Part shown: positions 32,046-42,764 of the stretch, piece by piece | Position numbering within the stretch: the first letter of the stretch is position 1 | Layout: each line of letters begins with the position of its first letter | Assembly (NCBI GenBank): GCA_963576735.1 | Contig: OY755174.1 | Coordinates: forward strand, 2,294,001-2,358,000 | Reading direction: 5' to 3' | Origin: Bedellia somnulentella | Taxonomy: Eukaryota; Arthropoda; Insecta; Lepidoptera; Bedelliidae | Length of the DNA stretch: 64,000 bases | Translations under genes and position numbers: made by a program | Notes under the pieces: model-generated | The model's input: only the letters and a program-made list of their open reading frames with translations | Databases searched by the model: none | What the model was told of the DNA's origin: nothing

Positions 32046-32080
32046 TTTATCAACCCCTTCGGGGTTGTACGGCGAGGACG
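32046..32080 (+). repeat. Possible SINE-B hairpin end
   Basis: CAACCCCTTCGGGGTTGTACG and GGCGAGGACG resemble the SINE-B 3' hairpin, although the body cannot be recognised. Confidence 0.35.
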
Positions 32081-32084
32081 ATTG

Positions 32085-32570
32085 GTCTCCATAGTATAAT
32101 ATATTTTTTTATAATCTATGCGTTCTGTTACAAAATCTTACTTGCCCAAGCCGACTCGCACTTGCCTTCTTTAATATTTGACAGCAACTAAGCACCACTG
32201 TCTAAAATATCGCCACTTCATACAGAAACATTAACAAATTCATATCCCAAACCAGCAGTTAAACCTGGAAGATAAAAGTTCGAGAGCACTTAACATCTTT
32301 ACGGGCACGGAATTAACTCAGATATTTTGGCTGTAAGTCACATGAAGGTCACACTAAAGCGACTATAAAAGTACCGACACACCCGAATTAAACGTGTCCC
32401 CGGGGATACACGACCGTTTACGACCAGCTCTGTGCTGCTTACATAATGACAAGTTAGCTCATACTCCAAGCGACTGAAATTTTAGCGCTTCTATTCTAAT
32501 GAATGGAGTCTTGTTGATTGTATTATTAGCCCTTTTAAATGTGCTAGACTGCTGCAAAAGCTTTAATTTT
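32085..32570. other. No gene recognised
   Basis: Nothing identified in this interval. Confidence 0.3.
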
Positions 32571-32572
32571 TT

Positions 32573-32737
32573 ACATACATACATACACATACTCACGGCT
32601 ATAATGTCCTAGAAGGGGTAGCTAGAGCTAAGGAATTATAAACTCCTCAGCCACTTTTGGAAGTGGAGTAGGGAAAAAATGTAAAATAAAGGTTTTTGGG
32701 GATAGTTCTCCAACTGCATCGCCCAAAAATCCAAATC
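32573..32737 (-). repeat. SINE-A 3' two thirds
   Basis: It runs from TTACATACATACATACACATAC to CCAACTGCATCGCCCAAAAATCC and stops there, so the 5' third is missing. This is consistent with 5' truncation at insertion. Confidence 0.85.
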
Positions 32738-32739
32738 TT

Positions 32740-34155
32740 TAATTTCAAATCAATTTTTTTATTTTTTGTTGTCTATTTAAATGTTTATGGGTTTTCTTTC
32801 GCGTGTGGGGTGAGTGTTTAAGCTGCACTAAATGCATTGATGATAGGGTAGAACAGAGAATAAGTTAAATTTTGCAGTATAATTAAATCCATGTTAGAAC
32901 GAGAAACTTTCGGAAAAATATGAGAGAAAGAACCAGAATAGAATAATAAAATTCCTATCGTCGTGGTAAATAATAATTTAGAATATACTTCGGAAAATCT
33001 CGAGCAACGTGACATTAACAAGGAGTATGTCTGTATATTATTTCTTTCTAAAATTACACACTCGGTGGGCAACTATCTCAAAAAGAGACACACGAGTAAA
33101 TAATACTTAAACATGCGGGTTCCTTATTTGAATACGGCACACTAATAAGGGTTAAATAGATTATAGTTACCATGATTAGCATAACAGTAAATATATTATC
33201 TATTAAGAAACTGGGACGGTCGTACCTGAGCACCGTTATTTGCGATACTACTCCTAACCAAATCCTTGTAGGATTAGAGTAACACTATAGCCACGACAAG
33301 ATCACTATTTATTCTAGAACTTTCTAAATGATGAGTCGGTGTAACAATAACGATAATTTTTACCACATTTTAGCTAGGATATATAACTATTGGTCGTTTA
33401 CCTAATGCCACTTAGGTTAATCAGCTTTAATATATACTACCAAAGAAAACCATGTACCAAAGTGTTCTGTTATTCAGTTACCATACCATACCAAAGTTAT
33501 TCTGCATATCCGAACGAGGGTAGACTTGTCATGTGAATCGCTACTGACTTACATGTGTCCACATGGATGTTTGAATTTTATGCAATTACCATCTTGAATA
33601 TGAAAAACTGAAACTCTTACAGTATTCATATATTTATTCTGTTAATTATGTGTTGCCCTTTATGTTTTCTTCTTTTTTCTTATTATTTTTACTTTTAGCT
33701 CTTTCAAATATAGTGATAAGTTTATTTTTAGTAATAAACTATGGGCCTTATAAAATAGTCCGAAATAAAAGTTGTTTATTATTTATTTTAATAAATCTAA
33801 TTTGCGTAGGTGTGTCACTTGCTCTTTCTTACAAACTAAAACTTTCATCGCAGTTAAAACTCGTAACCTCAATTTGCACTCGAATTGGATGTTCTGTGTT
33901 TAAGAAATTCCTCTCCTACTGTTTTCATACATCCCAACACAAATTTTTCAAGTCCAGCGTCTAAAAAGTTTCAAATAAAAAAACATTTTAACTATAGTTT
34001 AAAGTAACGCTAAATTTGTATATGACTTGATTAATATGCATAATAAAATAATTAGGGTTGCGTGACGGTTGACCGACTCATGGCAACCTACAGTACCGAT
34101 AAAGAAATTTACAGATTTTCATAATTTTTATTATGATTGAATACGCATGCATATT
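32740..34155. other. No gene recognised
   Basis: About 1.4 kb without named repeats. A 104-codon hydrophobic frame at 33650-33964 could arise by chance in T-rich DNA. Confidence 0.3.
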
Positions 34156-34161
34156 CATAGC

Positions 34162-34396
34162 TGTGTAGTGTCGGCGTAGAATAGCACTATCCCGTTTCTT
34201 CCTGAGGGTGTAAGAGGCGACTAAGGGTATTGGGGCTTTTTGATGGAATTTCGGGCGATGCGGTTAGAGACCCATCACCAACGACCTTTATTTTACCACC
34301 TTTTTCCCACTGAACTTCTAAAGTGGCTGAGTAATTTCTTGTTCCTCAGTTATGGCTACTCCTTCCAGGTTATATCCGTGAGTATATGTATGTACG
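34162..34396 (+). repeat. SINE-A copy (full length)
   Basis: It runs from GTGTAGTGTCGGCGTAG to TATCCGTGAGTATATG and TATG. A few bases around the GTCGTAAGAGG hairpin are lost. Confidence 0.85.
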
Positions 34397-34474
34397 CATT
34401 CATATTGCTGTATATTTTTTCGTGTATGTATGAATTGAATAAAAGCTCTCCAAAAAAGCAACAATTGTTAAATA

Positions 34475-34572
34475 CATACATACATACATACATATTCTCA
34501 CGCCGTTAGTTCCCATTGGGGTAGGCAGAGACTATCGATCGCCATTTTGTACGATCCTGGCAAACGACATAA
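34475..34572 (-). mobile_element. RTE-like LINE, very short insertion with 16-bp target duplication
   Basis: Only about 95 bp of the LINE 3' end are present (TATG-repeat tail, CTCACGCCGTTAGTTCCC, GTAGGCAGAGACTATCG, CGATCCTGGCAAAC). It is bracketed by exact copies of CAACAATTGTTAAATA (34459-34474 and 34573-34588). Confidence 0.9.
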
Positions 34573-34751
34573 CAACAATTGTTAAATATAATACGAAAAG
34601 AGAGATTCACTGAATAAATTGACTATCATGTGTTATCGACTGTCTCCTGACAAAGGGTGTAAGCTGCTGAATATACAATTAAGCTAATGTGTTTGACATT
34701 TAATCTTCTTTCAAAGGCGTACGTTTTATGATGATATATTAAATTTAAAAA

Positions 34752-34997
34752 CAAACATACATACATATACTCACGGCTGTAAATCCCGAGTAGGGGTAGC
34801 CAGAGCTAAGGCATTAAAAATTCCTCAGCCGCTTTTGGAAAGTTGAGTGGGGAAAGAAGGTAAAATAAAGGTTGTTGGTGATGGGTCTCCAACCACAGCG
34901 CCCAACAATCCCTTTAATGCCCCAATACCGTTAGTCGCCTCTTACGTACACCCACCGGAAGAAATGGGGTCGTGCTATTCTAAGCCGACACTACACT
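34752..34997 (-). repeat. SINE-A copy (full length)
   Basis: It runs from ACATACATACATATACTCACG at the left to AAGCCGACACTACAC at the right. It belongs to the variant with GTACACCCACCGGAAG in place of GACACCCGTGGGTAG, shared with the copies at 38.7, 40.2, 42.5, 50.0 and 56.1 kb. Confidence 0.9.
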
Positions 34998-35274
34998 GCA
35001 TACTTCATTTCAACACACTTTATTTAAATGATAAAGAAATATGAATTTGAAATTTTACTTCACATCAATTATGTTTAAAACATTAATAATATTGTATAAC
35101 GAATTAATGAACATGAAAAAAATTTATATTAAAATACAAGTCATGGTTAAAATATTGCAACTTGTTTTCTTGGTCCTCGGTGTTATTTAGATGCGTGTCA
35201 CAAATACCAACATTCATTAAATTGTACATTATTTGGGGCTAACTTAATTTGAGTCGTGTGTCTTTGTTATTTAA

Positions 35275-35345
35275 TTCTATTATTTATTCTCTCTGGTCTT
35301 TGAGAGGCCTTTGCCCAGCAGTAGGATGATATAGACTAATAAAAG
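35275..35345 (+). mobile_element. Probable LINE 3' end
   Basis: GAGAGGCCTTTGCCCAGCAG and TAGGATGATATAGACTAATA match my recollection of a frequent lepidopteran LINE terminus. The tail is degraded. Confidence 0.5.
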
Positions 35346-35349
35346 TAAT

Positions 35350-35820
35350 TTATTACTATCCGTTCATACAAGTGCACTTATTTTCCCCTATTACAATCTG
35401 AAAATAAACAAACTCTTGCACATACCAGAGAAGTCTAATTATCTCGCCTGCTAAAGTGATGTTTGCTGACAAAAAAGGATGTACCACGTTGCAAAATTGG
35501 CGCCTGTATCGCGCGAGAACTAACGACTTCATTACAACTCGCGATAGCTGAATTCTGCTGTTACGGCGCTGATTGGCGCGATTACCTTGGTAACTCGGTG
35601 TTGAAGGTAGCTGAACTAGAATGTATAGGGGTAGACTGCATAAAACTAACAATTTATATATTTTTGTAAGTAATTGTATTTGCTATTAGAATATATAAAT
35701 AATACATTTTATTTTGTTACATTCTCTCATTACTATCATTACTGTAATATGCTAAAAACTCAACTGAACGGTCCCAATTCCCCAGAGCTGTGGTAGATTA
35801 ATACTTATATTATATTTTGT
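35350..35820. other. No gene recognised
   Basis: CG-bearing sequence at 35490-35600 (CTGTATCGCGCGAG, ACGGCGCTGATTGGCGCG) contains short overlapping frames on both strands but no domain. Confidence 0.3.
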
Positions 35821-35824
35821 CGCT

Positions 35825-35917
35825 TAGTACTCAGAGTAACATTTTTTTGCTGAAACAGTGCATCCAAGTGATATGGGGCATGCCTATCGCCGTTTCGCAC
35901 GAATACATTGCTAAACA
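35825..35917 (-). repeat. SINE-B internal fragment
   Basis: TACTCAGAGTAAC, CAGTGCATCCAAGTGATATG and GCCTATCGCCGTTTCG match the SINE-B body. Both ends are missing. Confidence 0.6.
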
Positions 35918-36275
35918 ACGAAAGCTAAACTAATGTGTTGAAGAATATTTTGCAACGTATTCTCCCCAACAATGAGCATACTTTTTGGTCAAATAAATAC
36001 AGCACATCCGCTACCCCAACGCTTAACCATTTAAAATAGCCATGTCAACCAAAACCACTTTAAAATCAACATATTTCAGCCTGGGCTAGAACCATTCCCC
36101 AAATCGGTCTTAGTTGTGTTATCGTATAGTATCGGAATGAAACAACACCACCCCACCCTACATATCATCACCAATCTGTTACCTGTTTCTTCTATGGTTA
36201 ACGGCTATTTGTTCCAAAATTCTGTTTCCACTGAATGTCAGTCGTGCGTGGCTATTATATAGATAAGTAAATATA

Positions 36276-36551
36276 CATGGTGTCCCAAGAAATAGTATCA
36301 AGCGGAAGTCCAAGGACAGAATGCCCCTAGGGGTACCCGAATTACCCCCAAAATCAACCTTGTATCTCAACAATTGATGTCTCTGTGCCAATAATGTCAA
36401 ATAAGCCAAGGTTTAACAAAAAAATATGAAAAAAAAATCATTTCTCGAAAACTACAAAAAGGCGCAGAACGTACATGGTGGTGATTCGGGTACTCCTAGG
36501 GGTAATTCTGTCCTTGGACGTCCGCTTGACACTATTTTTTGGGACACCCTG
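36276..36551. mobile_element. MITE, 276 bp with long terminal inverted repeats
   Basis: The ends CATGGTGTCCCAAGAAATAG and (opposite strand) CAGGGTGTCCCAAAAAATAG continue into about 60-70 bp of inverted homology, to the GTACCCGAAT region. TA flanks both sides (36274-36275 and 36552-36553), fitting a Tc1/mariner-type MITE. It encodes nothing. Confidence 0.85.
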
Positions 36552-36923
36552 TATATATAAGTCTAAGAGCTATATGTAATAGAGTAGAGTATAAACACCA
36601 ATAGTGTAATAGGCGCTACATGTTGTAGCTCGTTTAGTTGGTTTGTATTCACCGTTGTCACCTCTGAAGCGCTGTAATTGAAACTGTCAACGTTCCTACT
36701 ATTGAACTTAGCTCCTATACAATGTGAATTTATTTATTATGTACGATTTTGTTCGCTGAATAAACCTTTAAAACACAGATATAGGCATTAAAAGGGCTGA
36801 TTACACTGGTCAACAAAAAAACAGTTTTTGTTTGTAACATGAAAACTTTTGTCTAGTTTTGTCATTCGATTTTTAAACATTTTAGATAATTTCAATATTT
36901 ATTGACCAAGTGAAGATATTCCT

Positions 36924-38095
36924 CTATATTGCAATAATAAAATCGTGATAACCGTAAGATTTTCTTCTATATTTTGCTTCAGGGACGACTCGTTGTAATA
37001 TCCAACAATAATCCGCCAGCATACGTGCTTGCACTTGCCTTGATATATTTTTTTCTATAGTAGAAATATCTTGGTGGAATCTTTCACCGTGTTCATCACT
37101 AACGGCGCCCAGATTTTCAAGAAAGAAGTCTAAATGTAAATGTAGAATATGTATTTTTAATGGCATATTACACCCTAAAACCTTATACGTAGACAAAAGT
37201 TCCTCAACAATACTTTCATAGTCATTCGATCGGTGGCTTCTGAGAAAATTTTGAGTCACTTTCATAAAAGATTCCCAAGCAGATTTTTCCAAATCGCTTA
37301 GTTATTTTTAAAAATATGTTATCTTTCATTTATTGCCTGATTTGAAGACCAATAAATACACCTTATTTAATCTTTGTTTCGCTCAGTATAAAAAACCATC
37401 ACAAGCCTTAATCATAGCTTTAACAAAAAAAAAAACATGAGAGTTTTATGTGTAAATATATTATTCGGCTGCACTAAATAAATAAATAAATAAATAAATA
37501 TATATGGACATATTACACAGATCAAGTTAGCCCCAAACTAAGTAGAACTTGTATTATGGGATACTAACTTAACGATATATTTAATATTATATAATACACA
37601 TATAAATAACATCCAAGACTAAGAAACAATCATTTATGCTCATCACATAAATGATGCTCTCAGCGGGGATCGAACCCGCGACCTCCGGACCGAGAAGCTA
37701 GTCACCTATCCACTCGGCCACGGCTGTCGTCGGCTAAAGGGGGATTTTTTTATATTTGTTTGTCCTGGGGTAAGGAATTTCCGTTTAGGCCAGTCTTTCT
37801 TAACATAATGATTTTTTCGGTCTCTGTTGTCCCGCTCACAAACACACCAACAGTATTTTGTGTATTCTAGTTGTAATCCTAATATTAGGGCAATTACCTT
37901 CAAGTCTCCACAAACTTTCCAGTTGTGTTCGTTATGTTGAATCTTTTCCAAGATAAAATAATAGATAGATTTAATAGTTTCACAAGATACTTTTATATTA
38001 CAAGCCTCGCCCAGTGGTACATAGTGGTATAAAGTATGTATAATATAGTGGCTGTAACACGAAAACAAGACCTGATGGAATCAAAGTAAATATAG
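36924..38095 (-). pseudogene. Transposase-like protein of unknown family, split by a SINE
   Basis: The upstream frame (37706-38068) holds ETIKSIYYFILEKIQHNEHN, WKVCGDLKVIALILGLQL and a Cys-containing stretch before KKDWPKRKFLTPGQTNI. The downstream frame (36924-37292) holds EKSAWESFMKVTQNF, LDFFLENLGAVSDEHGERFH and ADYCWILQRVVPEAKYRRKS. Between them lie a SINE (37471-37729) and about 170 bp of degenerate coding sequence (LHIKLS.., VKAMIKACDGFLY) with stops. GDL and EHGERFH are candidate acidic catalytic positions, which is inference only. The N-terminus is missing, so the copy is dead. Confidence 0.6.
37471..37729 (-). repeat. SINE-C copy, full length, inserted in the transposase gene
   Basis: On the minus strand the tRNA-like head has A box TGGCCGAGTGG (37710-37720) and B box GGTTCGATCCC (37666-37676). 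The body is ATCATTTATGTGATGAGC.. and the end is TTTA repeats (about 37478-37500). TCGGCT flanks both ends (37465-37470 and 37730-37735). A second, older copy is at 53285-53505. Confidence 0.85.
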
Positions 38096-38464
38096 TTTTT
38101 ATATGAGGGTAGGTAGGTAATTCAATATTAGTAAGCACCTTTCTTGTTACAATTTTTTGTTGACCAGTGTTATTGAATAACGTAAATAATGGAAACTGCA
38201 TTGTTTCATTCCGAGAGGCGTAATTTCAAATACGTACAAAGGTTGTAAAAAAAACAAACTTTTTTTCTGAAGCGATTACAACATTTTTGTGCTGCAAAGT
38301 ATTTGTAATATTTGCTTTGTATTTAAGACACAGTTCAAGCGTCAAAAATCCAATAGTACTTTCTTTTATTTTGACCTTTGTTTTTAAATTAAACTGTCGA
38401 GTGTCGTTATTGCCAAGGTCTAGCCGAGTGGGGTGGTTGCTATCATTCCCTCAGGCATCTACCC

Positions 38465-38545
38465 GTATACTTGTATTATAAAGCTGAAGAGCTTGTTTGT
38501 TTGAACTTGCTAAGCTCAGGTACTACTGATATCAAACGCACTTTT
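38465..38545 (+). repeat. Fragment of a common lepidopteran dispersed repeat
   Basis: TATAAAGCTGAAGAGCTTG, TTTGTTTGAACTTGCTAAGC and TCAGGTACTACTGATATC resemble a repeat I recall as frequent in moth and butterfly genomes. A related piece may lie at 42950-43090. Its class is uncertain. Confidence 0.4.
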
Positions 38546-38554
38546 TTTACTTTA

Positions 38555-38660
38555 CTTTTGAACATCACGTGAAACTAATGTTGCATGGTGTTACGAGTAC
38601 CGTGCGTTTTGCATAGTCAGTGCTTTTAGTAATAGATACAGGCTTATCGCTACACTACTA
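38555..38660 (-). repeat. SINE-B internal fragment, old
   Basis: GAACATCACGTGA, GTTGCATGGTGTT, CGTTTTGCATAGTCAGTGC and CAGGCTTATCGC follow the order of SINE-B on the minus strand. The hairpin end and the head are absent. Confidence 0.55.
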
Positions 38661-38742
38661 CTAATCTGATGTATATTTTCAAATCAAGGTTTATATAATC
38701 AAATTAGTTTATCTTGCTCTATTGTGTTCACCTGTTATTGGC

Positions 38743-38984
38743 CTTACATACATATACTCACGGCTATGAATCCCTTGAAGGGGTAACAAGAGCTAGGCAA
38801 TCAGAAATTCCTCAGCCACTTTTGGAAGTTGCGTGGGGAAAATGGTGAAATAAAGGTTTTTGGTGATGGGTCTCCAACCGCATCGCCCAAAAATCCCTTA
38901 AAAGCCCCAATACCGTTAGTCGCCTCTTACGTACACCCACCGGAAGAAATGGGGTAGTGTTATTCTATGCCGACACTACACGGC
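38743..38984 (-). repeat. SINE-A copy (full length)
   Basis: It runs from TTACATACATATACTCACGG to ATGCCGACACTACACGGC. It belongs to the CCACCGGAAG variant. Confidence 0.9.
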
Positions 38985-38989
38985 AATGA

Positions 38990-39478
38990 CCTTATGTATC
39001 AAATTTATTTCCAGTTCGGTGTTTTTTTTGTTCGCTTTTGGTTTTCATTGTATTAATAAAAATAAAACGCTTTCTACCCGGACTAAGTCGGTAGTTCTAT
39101 AAACTCACTGGCGGCTCACTTAAACTGTATCCAGTGTTGCGGTTTTTAACCGTAACCCAAGAAAAGCACTCGTGTTACAAGTAATAGGAAGGATATTGAT
39201 TTTGTAGTGGCTCTCACGATGGAGTGCCTCTTTTATATGAGACAATGGTTTGCTATGCCTTTGAAAAAAGTATTATTTTTAAATATTAGGGTTTACTTTG
39301 AAATACTCCAACAATTTGTAGTTGTAACATCTCTTATTTTGATTATAGAGGCATAAAATTATTTCTTACTTCATTTGATAACAGATAACAGTTTTTTCTG
39401 AATTCTCAGAAAGCAATGGTTTATAATTTTTATTTAATCAAAAAACGCGAACTTTAATTCAGTAAAACGACACACAAT
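38990..39478. other. No gene recognised
   Basis: A+T-rich spacer without identifiable features. Confidence 0.3.
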
Positions 39479-39479
39479 C

Positions 39480-39730
39480 AACTACCACAGTTTTATCGGG
39501 TGATGAGTAACACAAAACACAAAGGAAATGAAATGATCGTGCATAGAATTTCGCCGGCGGTACCCTAATTGCAGGTGAACAAGGGTTGCGTGCACTCGCC
39601 TGGGGTTCCGCAGATCGATGTGGGTAAGACAGGCGGGGTGGCGGCCGATGACCCCAGGATCGCCGTTCACCTTGTCTGCTCAATGAAACCCTCGACTTGG
39701 TTCTCACGTGCCAAGTGTCACTTTCGCGAG
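39480..39730. other. G+C-rich block of unknown origin
   Basis: The segment is clearly richer in G+C than its surroundings and open in several frames at once (39459-39707 minus, 39569-39820 plus). GGCGGGGTGGCGGCCGATG and CGCCTGGGGTTCCGCAG are typical stretches. It may be a fragment of a LINE 5' region or of an unrecognised element. None of the frames shows a domain. Confidence 0.4.
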
Positions 39731-40203
39731 TCTATTTCGGACCTCCTATTATTGGTGTTTCACACTCGACGATTGCTTTCCAGTTTATTTTTGGACCGTT
39801 TAAACGCTTTGAATGTTTGATTTTGATTGCGAAGATAATTTTGGTTTGGTCTTTGATGTTATTTATATTTTTGTACCAATATAGTGCTGAATATATCGTT
39901 GAGTTGAGTCACACGTAGTTGTTATATTGTAGTTTTGTTGGGCCTAACTTTATATATATCCGTATATAATAATTATTTATTTTATAGTCGAAACATTTTA
40001 ATTTTAAAATTAAGTAAAATGTACAATTCATCACTAAGATCTCTTTTTATAAACAATTAATAAGTAAGCTTTTTTGGTAGTTTTGTTTTACCGATCCCTA
40101 CGATACAGGCTCCGCCTAGTGCAAGGATCATCAATTTACTATGTATTTGTAATTTTTGGTGTGTTAACAAACTGTTTTTTTTTTATTTAACGTTTCTTCT
40201 TAT
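39731..40203. other. No gene recognised
   Basis: Nothing identified beyond A+T-rich spacer. Confidence 0.3.
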
Positions 40204-40204
40204 A

Positions 40205-40392
40205 TACATACATACTCTACCACTTGTGGAAATGTGAGTGGAGAAAAGATGGTAAAAATAAAGGTTGTTGGTGAAGGGTCTCCAACCGCATCGCCCAAAA
40301 ATCCCTTAAAAGCCCCAACACCGTTAGTCGCCTCTTACGTACACCCACCGGAAGAAATGGGGTAGTGCAATTCTAAGCCGGCACTACACAGC
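40205..40392 (-). repeat. SINE-A copy with internal deletion
   Basis: The tail ATACATACATACTC joins directly to TACCACTTGTGGAAATGTGAG, so the hairpin section (GGGGTAGCCAGAGCT) is gone. The head end is complete. Confidence 0.85.
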
Positions 40393-40394
40393 TA

Positions 40395-41105
40395 CTTCTA
40401 AATAGACCACAAAACCAAATCATAATTAAACTTCTACTTGCATACACTATTTAATGTATATCAGTAATATATAATATAAGTTAGTTACCTATAAATTGAA
40501 TCATGCACTCTAATCTTTAACGTTTTGAGGATTATGTTAGTAGTCGGTAATTATTTTAAAAGAACTTAGAAGAAATGATGTTAACACAAGAGCAGTTTGA
40601 TTACCAACGACGTCCTGTACAAGAAAACATCTTACAGATACCCAGATATATTACAATATTACTGTGAAACGTTGAAATATGTTTGGTAACATCTACTGAA
40701 TGCCAAATCGATACTCGAAATAGACTGAAACATCAAATTAAGCTCAATAAGGTCACGTTATAACAACTCAACTTTTCAAAGGTCAGATAGATTCTGTGAA
40801 TGAAAGCTCTGTAATTAGTTTCAAAATGATAAATCTGAACGTTTTTATGAAAATACTAGATTTATCAAACGATTACTATATTTTGAATTTAAAAATATTA
40901 GATGAGAGTCTATTATGTTTTATTAAAGTTTAACTAAATGGGATCTCAGATCATAAAATAGTGTTATGAAAAAATCTAATCAAATGTCAAAATATATGTA
41001 ATGGCTATCTGGTAATAGCTCTTGGTTTGGCAAGATCGCCTTCGAGTTAGTTGAGAATAACTTAGCAATTATCTCAATTTTTCATCAATAAAGGGTTCTA
41101 TAACA
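40395..41105. other. No gene recognised
   Basis: A+T-rich spacer without identifiable features. Confidence 0.3.
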
Positions 41106-41111
41106 GCCTTA

Positions 41112-41249
41112 CGCCCGATTTCTGAATTGAGTATTCCAGCTGAGAACAACTTAAGTATCGTTCTGTCGCATTGAAATCTTAACAACTGAATGAGACAAAA
41201 CGATACTTAAGTCGTTCTCAGCTTGAATGCTCAATTCAGAAATCGGGCG
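41112..41249. mobile_element. Foldback MITE, 138 bp
   Basis: The element is almost entirely inverted repeat. CGCCCGATTTCTGAATTGAG at the left is mirrored at the right, followed by GCTGAGAAC and ACTTAAGTATCGTT in both arms, with only about 25 bp unpaired in the middle. TTA flanks both ends (41109-41111 and 41250-41252). This fits a 3-bp-duplication family such as PIF/Harbinger, or a TA family by chance. Confidence 0.85.
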
Positions 41250-41254
41250 TTAAT

Positions 41255-42505
41255 GTGTTTGGAATAAAAATAGTAAAAGTCCGAAATGTATTAAGTTTTT
41301 TAGTCTAATCTAAAGATATTGAAATCGGTGGCAAATAAAGCTTCATTAATATATTTAACTTTAATAGTTAAGCCCATTATTGTTCAATGCTTTAAAATAA
41401 AATAAATTAAACGTTTAAGTCACTGAGTAGACTCGTTAATGAAAATGGGTCCGTCTATACGGCACTTACACAAGTATAAATTAAAAACTTTAATAAGAGG
41501 TTCGCAAAATAGTGCCATTTGCAAATTAAAATAAATATTTAGATGTATACAGTCGATGTGTGACACATCTTTATTAATCAAGTAAAGTAATCTGTCCACT
41601 ATTTAAATCACTATTCAAGAGTAGATTTTATTTCATGGGAATGAGTTCTATTCCTGTGACGGACACATATGTCTTTTTTTGAGTTTTTATAGAAGGGAAA
41701 TGAATGAAAGTCTTAAGATTGTTATATAACAGTATATTGTTACCATTGCTATACATCGGTAATACGGCCTAAGTGAGTAAACTATGAATGACTTCAGTTT
41801 GTATTTCCCGTCTAGAAAAATGCTGTTTTGAATTAAAATCTTGGTATACTAGGGAATGTTAGCCTAAAAATGTGTTGTCCCGAAAATTCCTCGTAAACGC
41901 CTGCTGCAACATGCACGTGAAAAATGGGACAAAAAGCGGGACAGGTACGAACACACTTCGTTTATTTTGTAAACTTCATCATGCTTTGTGAGAAAGTCAC
42001 ACTGGCCCGAATTAATATGTTGCTCGTCCTTTTTTAGTCTATGTTTTATTTCGTTTGTAAGTGTTTGTTAATCTGTCGTATATTCGGTTTTACGATACAA
42101 TAATTTAATTGCTTTTTAAAATGTATATTTGATCGTGTAGTTGTAATGTTAGCATTAGTATTTTTAAGACCTTAACAGTATTTACTTTGTACAGGTTGAT
42201 TTATTATCTTATCAAAAAATTACAATTAAATAAAAACATGTATTAGAATTTTAATCGTTTCGATGAAAGAAGTTTATCAAAGGTTTGAAAGGTTATATAC
42301 TTTTTACATCGCTAATTCATTGGCGGCATCGCTGCATTCAATAATGAGTTTTTCATTCCCTTGAGATATGTTTTACGTAGAATTAAGGAATAACAAATAA
42401 ATTGTTTTTGTAAAATATTACATAATGTCTTAGTCACGTATGTAAACACACAACACATTCTATGTAAAACACATCAGTTCTTGGTTATTTGTTGCAAACC
42501 ATAAT
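41255..42505. other. No gene recognised
   Basis: About 1.25 kb of A+T-rich DNA with no recognisable repeat or gene. Confidence 0.3.
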
Positions 42506-42507
42506 AC

Positions 42508-42763
42508 ACATACATACATACATACATATACTCACGGCTATAAATTCCTAGAAGGGGTAGCCAGAGCTAAGGAATTAGAAATTCCTCAGCCACATTTGGA
42601 AAATTGAGAGGGGAATGGATGGTAAAGTAAAGGTTGTTGGTGATGGGTCTCCAAGCGCATCACCCAAAAATCCCTTAAAAGCCCCAATACCGTTAGTCGC
42701 CTCTTACGTACACCCATCGGTAGAAACGGGGTAGTGCTATTCTAAGCCGACACTACACGGCAA
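42508..42763 (-). repeat. SINE-A copy (full length)
   Basis: It runs from ACATACATACATACATACAT and ACTCACGGC to AAGCCGACACTACACGGC. ATAATACA before the tail and ATAATATACA after the head may be a slightly altered target duplication. Confidence 0.9.
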
Positions 42764-42764
42764 G

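Larger units (their letters stand above)
36804..38169. mobile_element. TIR DNA transposon with an unfamiliar transposase-like gene
   Basis: Perfect 17-bp inverted repeats, CACTGGTCAACAAAAAA, lie at 36804-36820 and 38153-38169, each followed a few bases later by TTGTAACA. TTA flanks both sides (36801-36803 and 38170-38172), a likely 3-bp target duplication. The interior is a single minus-strand gene remnant plus one SINE. This gene type is, to my memory, widespread as unannotated proteins in arthropods and cnidarians. I cannot assign it to a named superfamily. Confidence 0.75.

Noticed and set aside
33650..33964. 104-codon hydrophobic frame
   Set aside because: T-rich DNA gives such frames by chance at this length across six frames of 64 kb. 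No signal, domain or neighbour supports it, unlike the 270-codon frame at 62931-63740.
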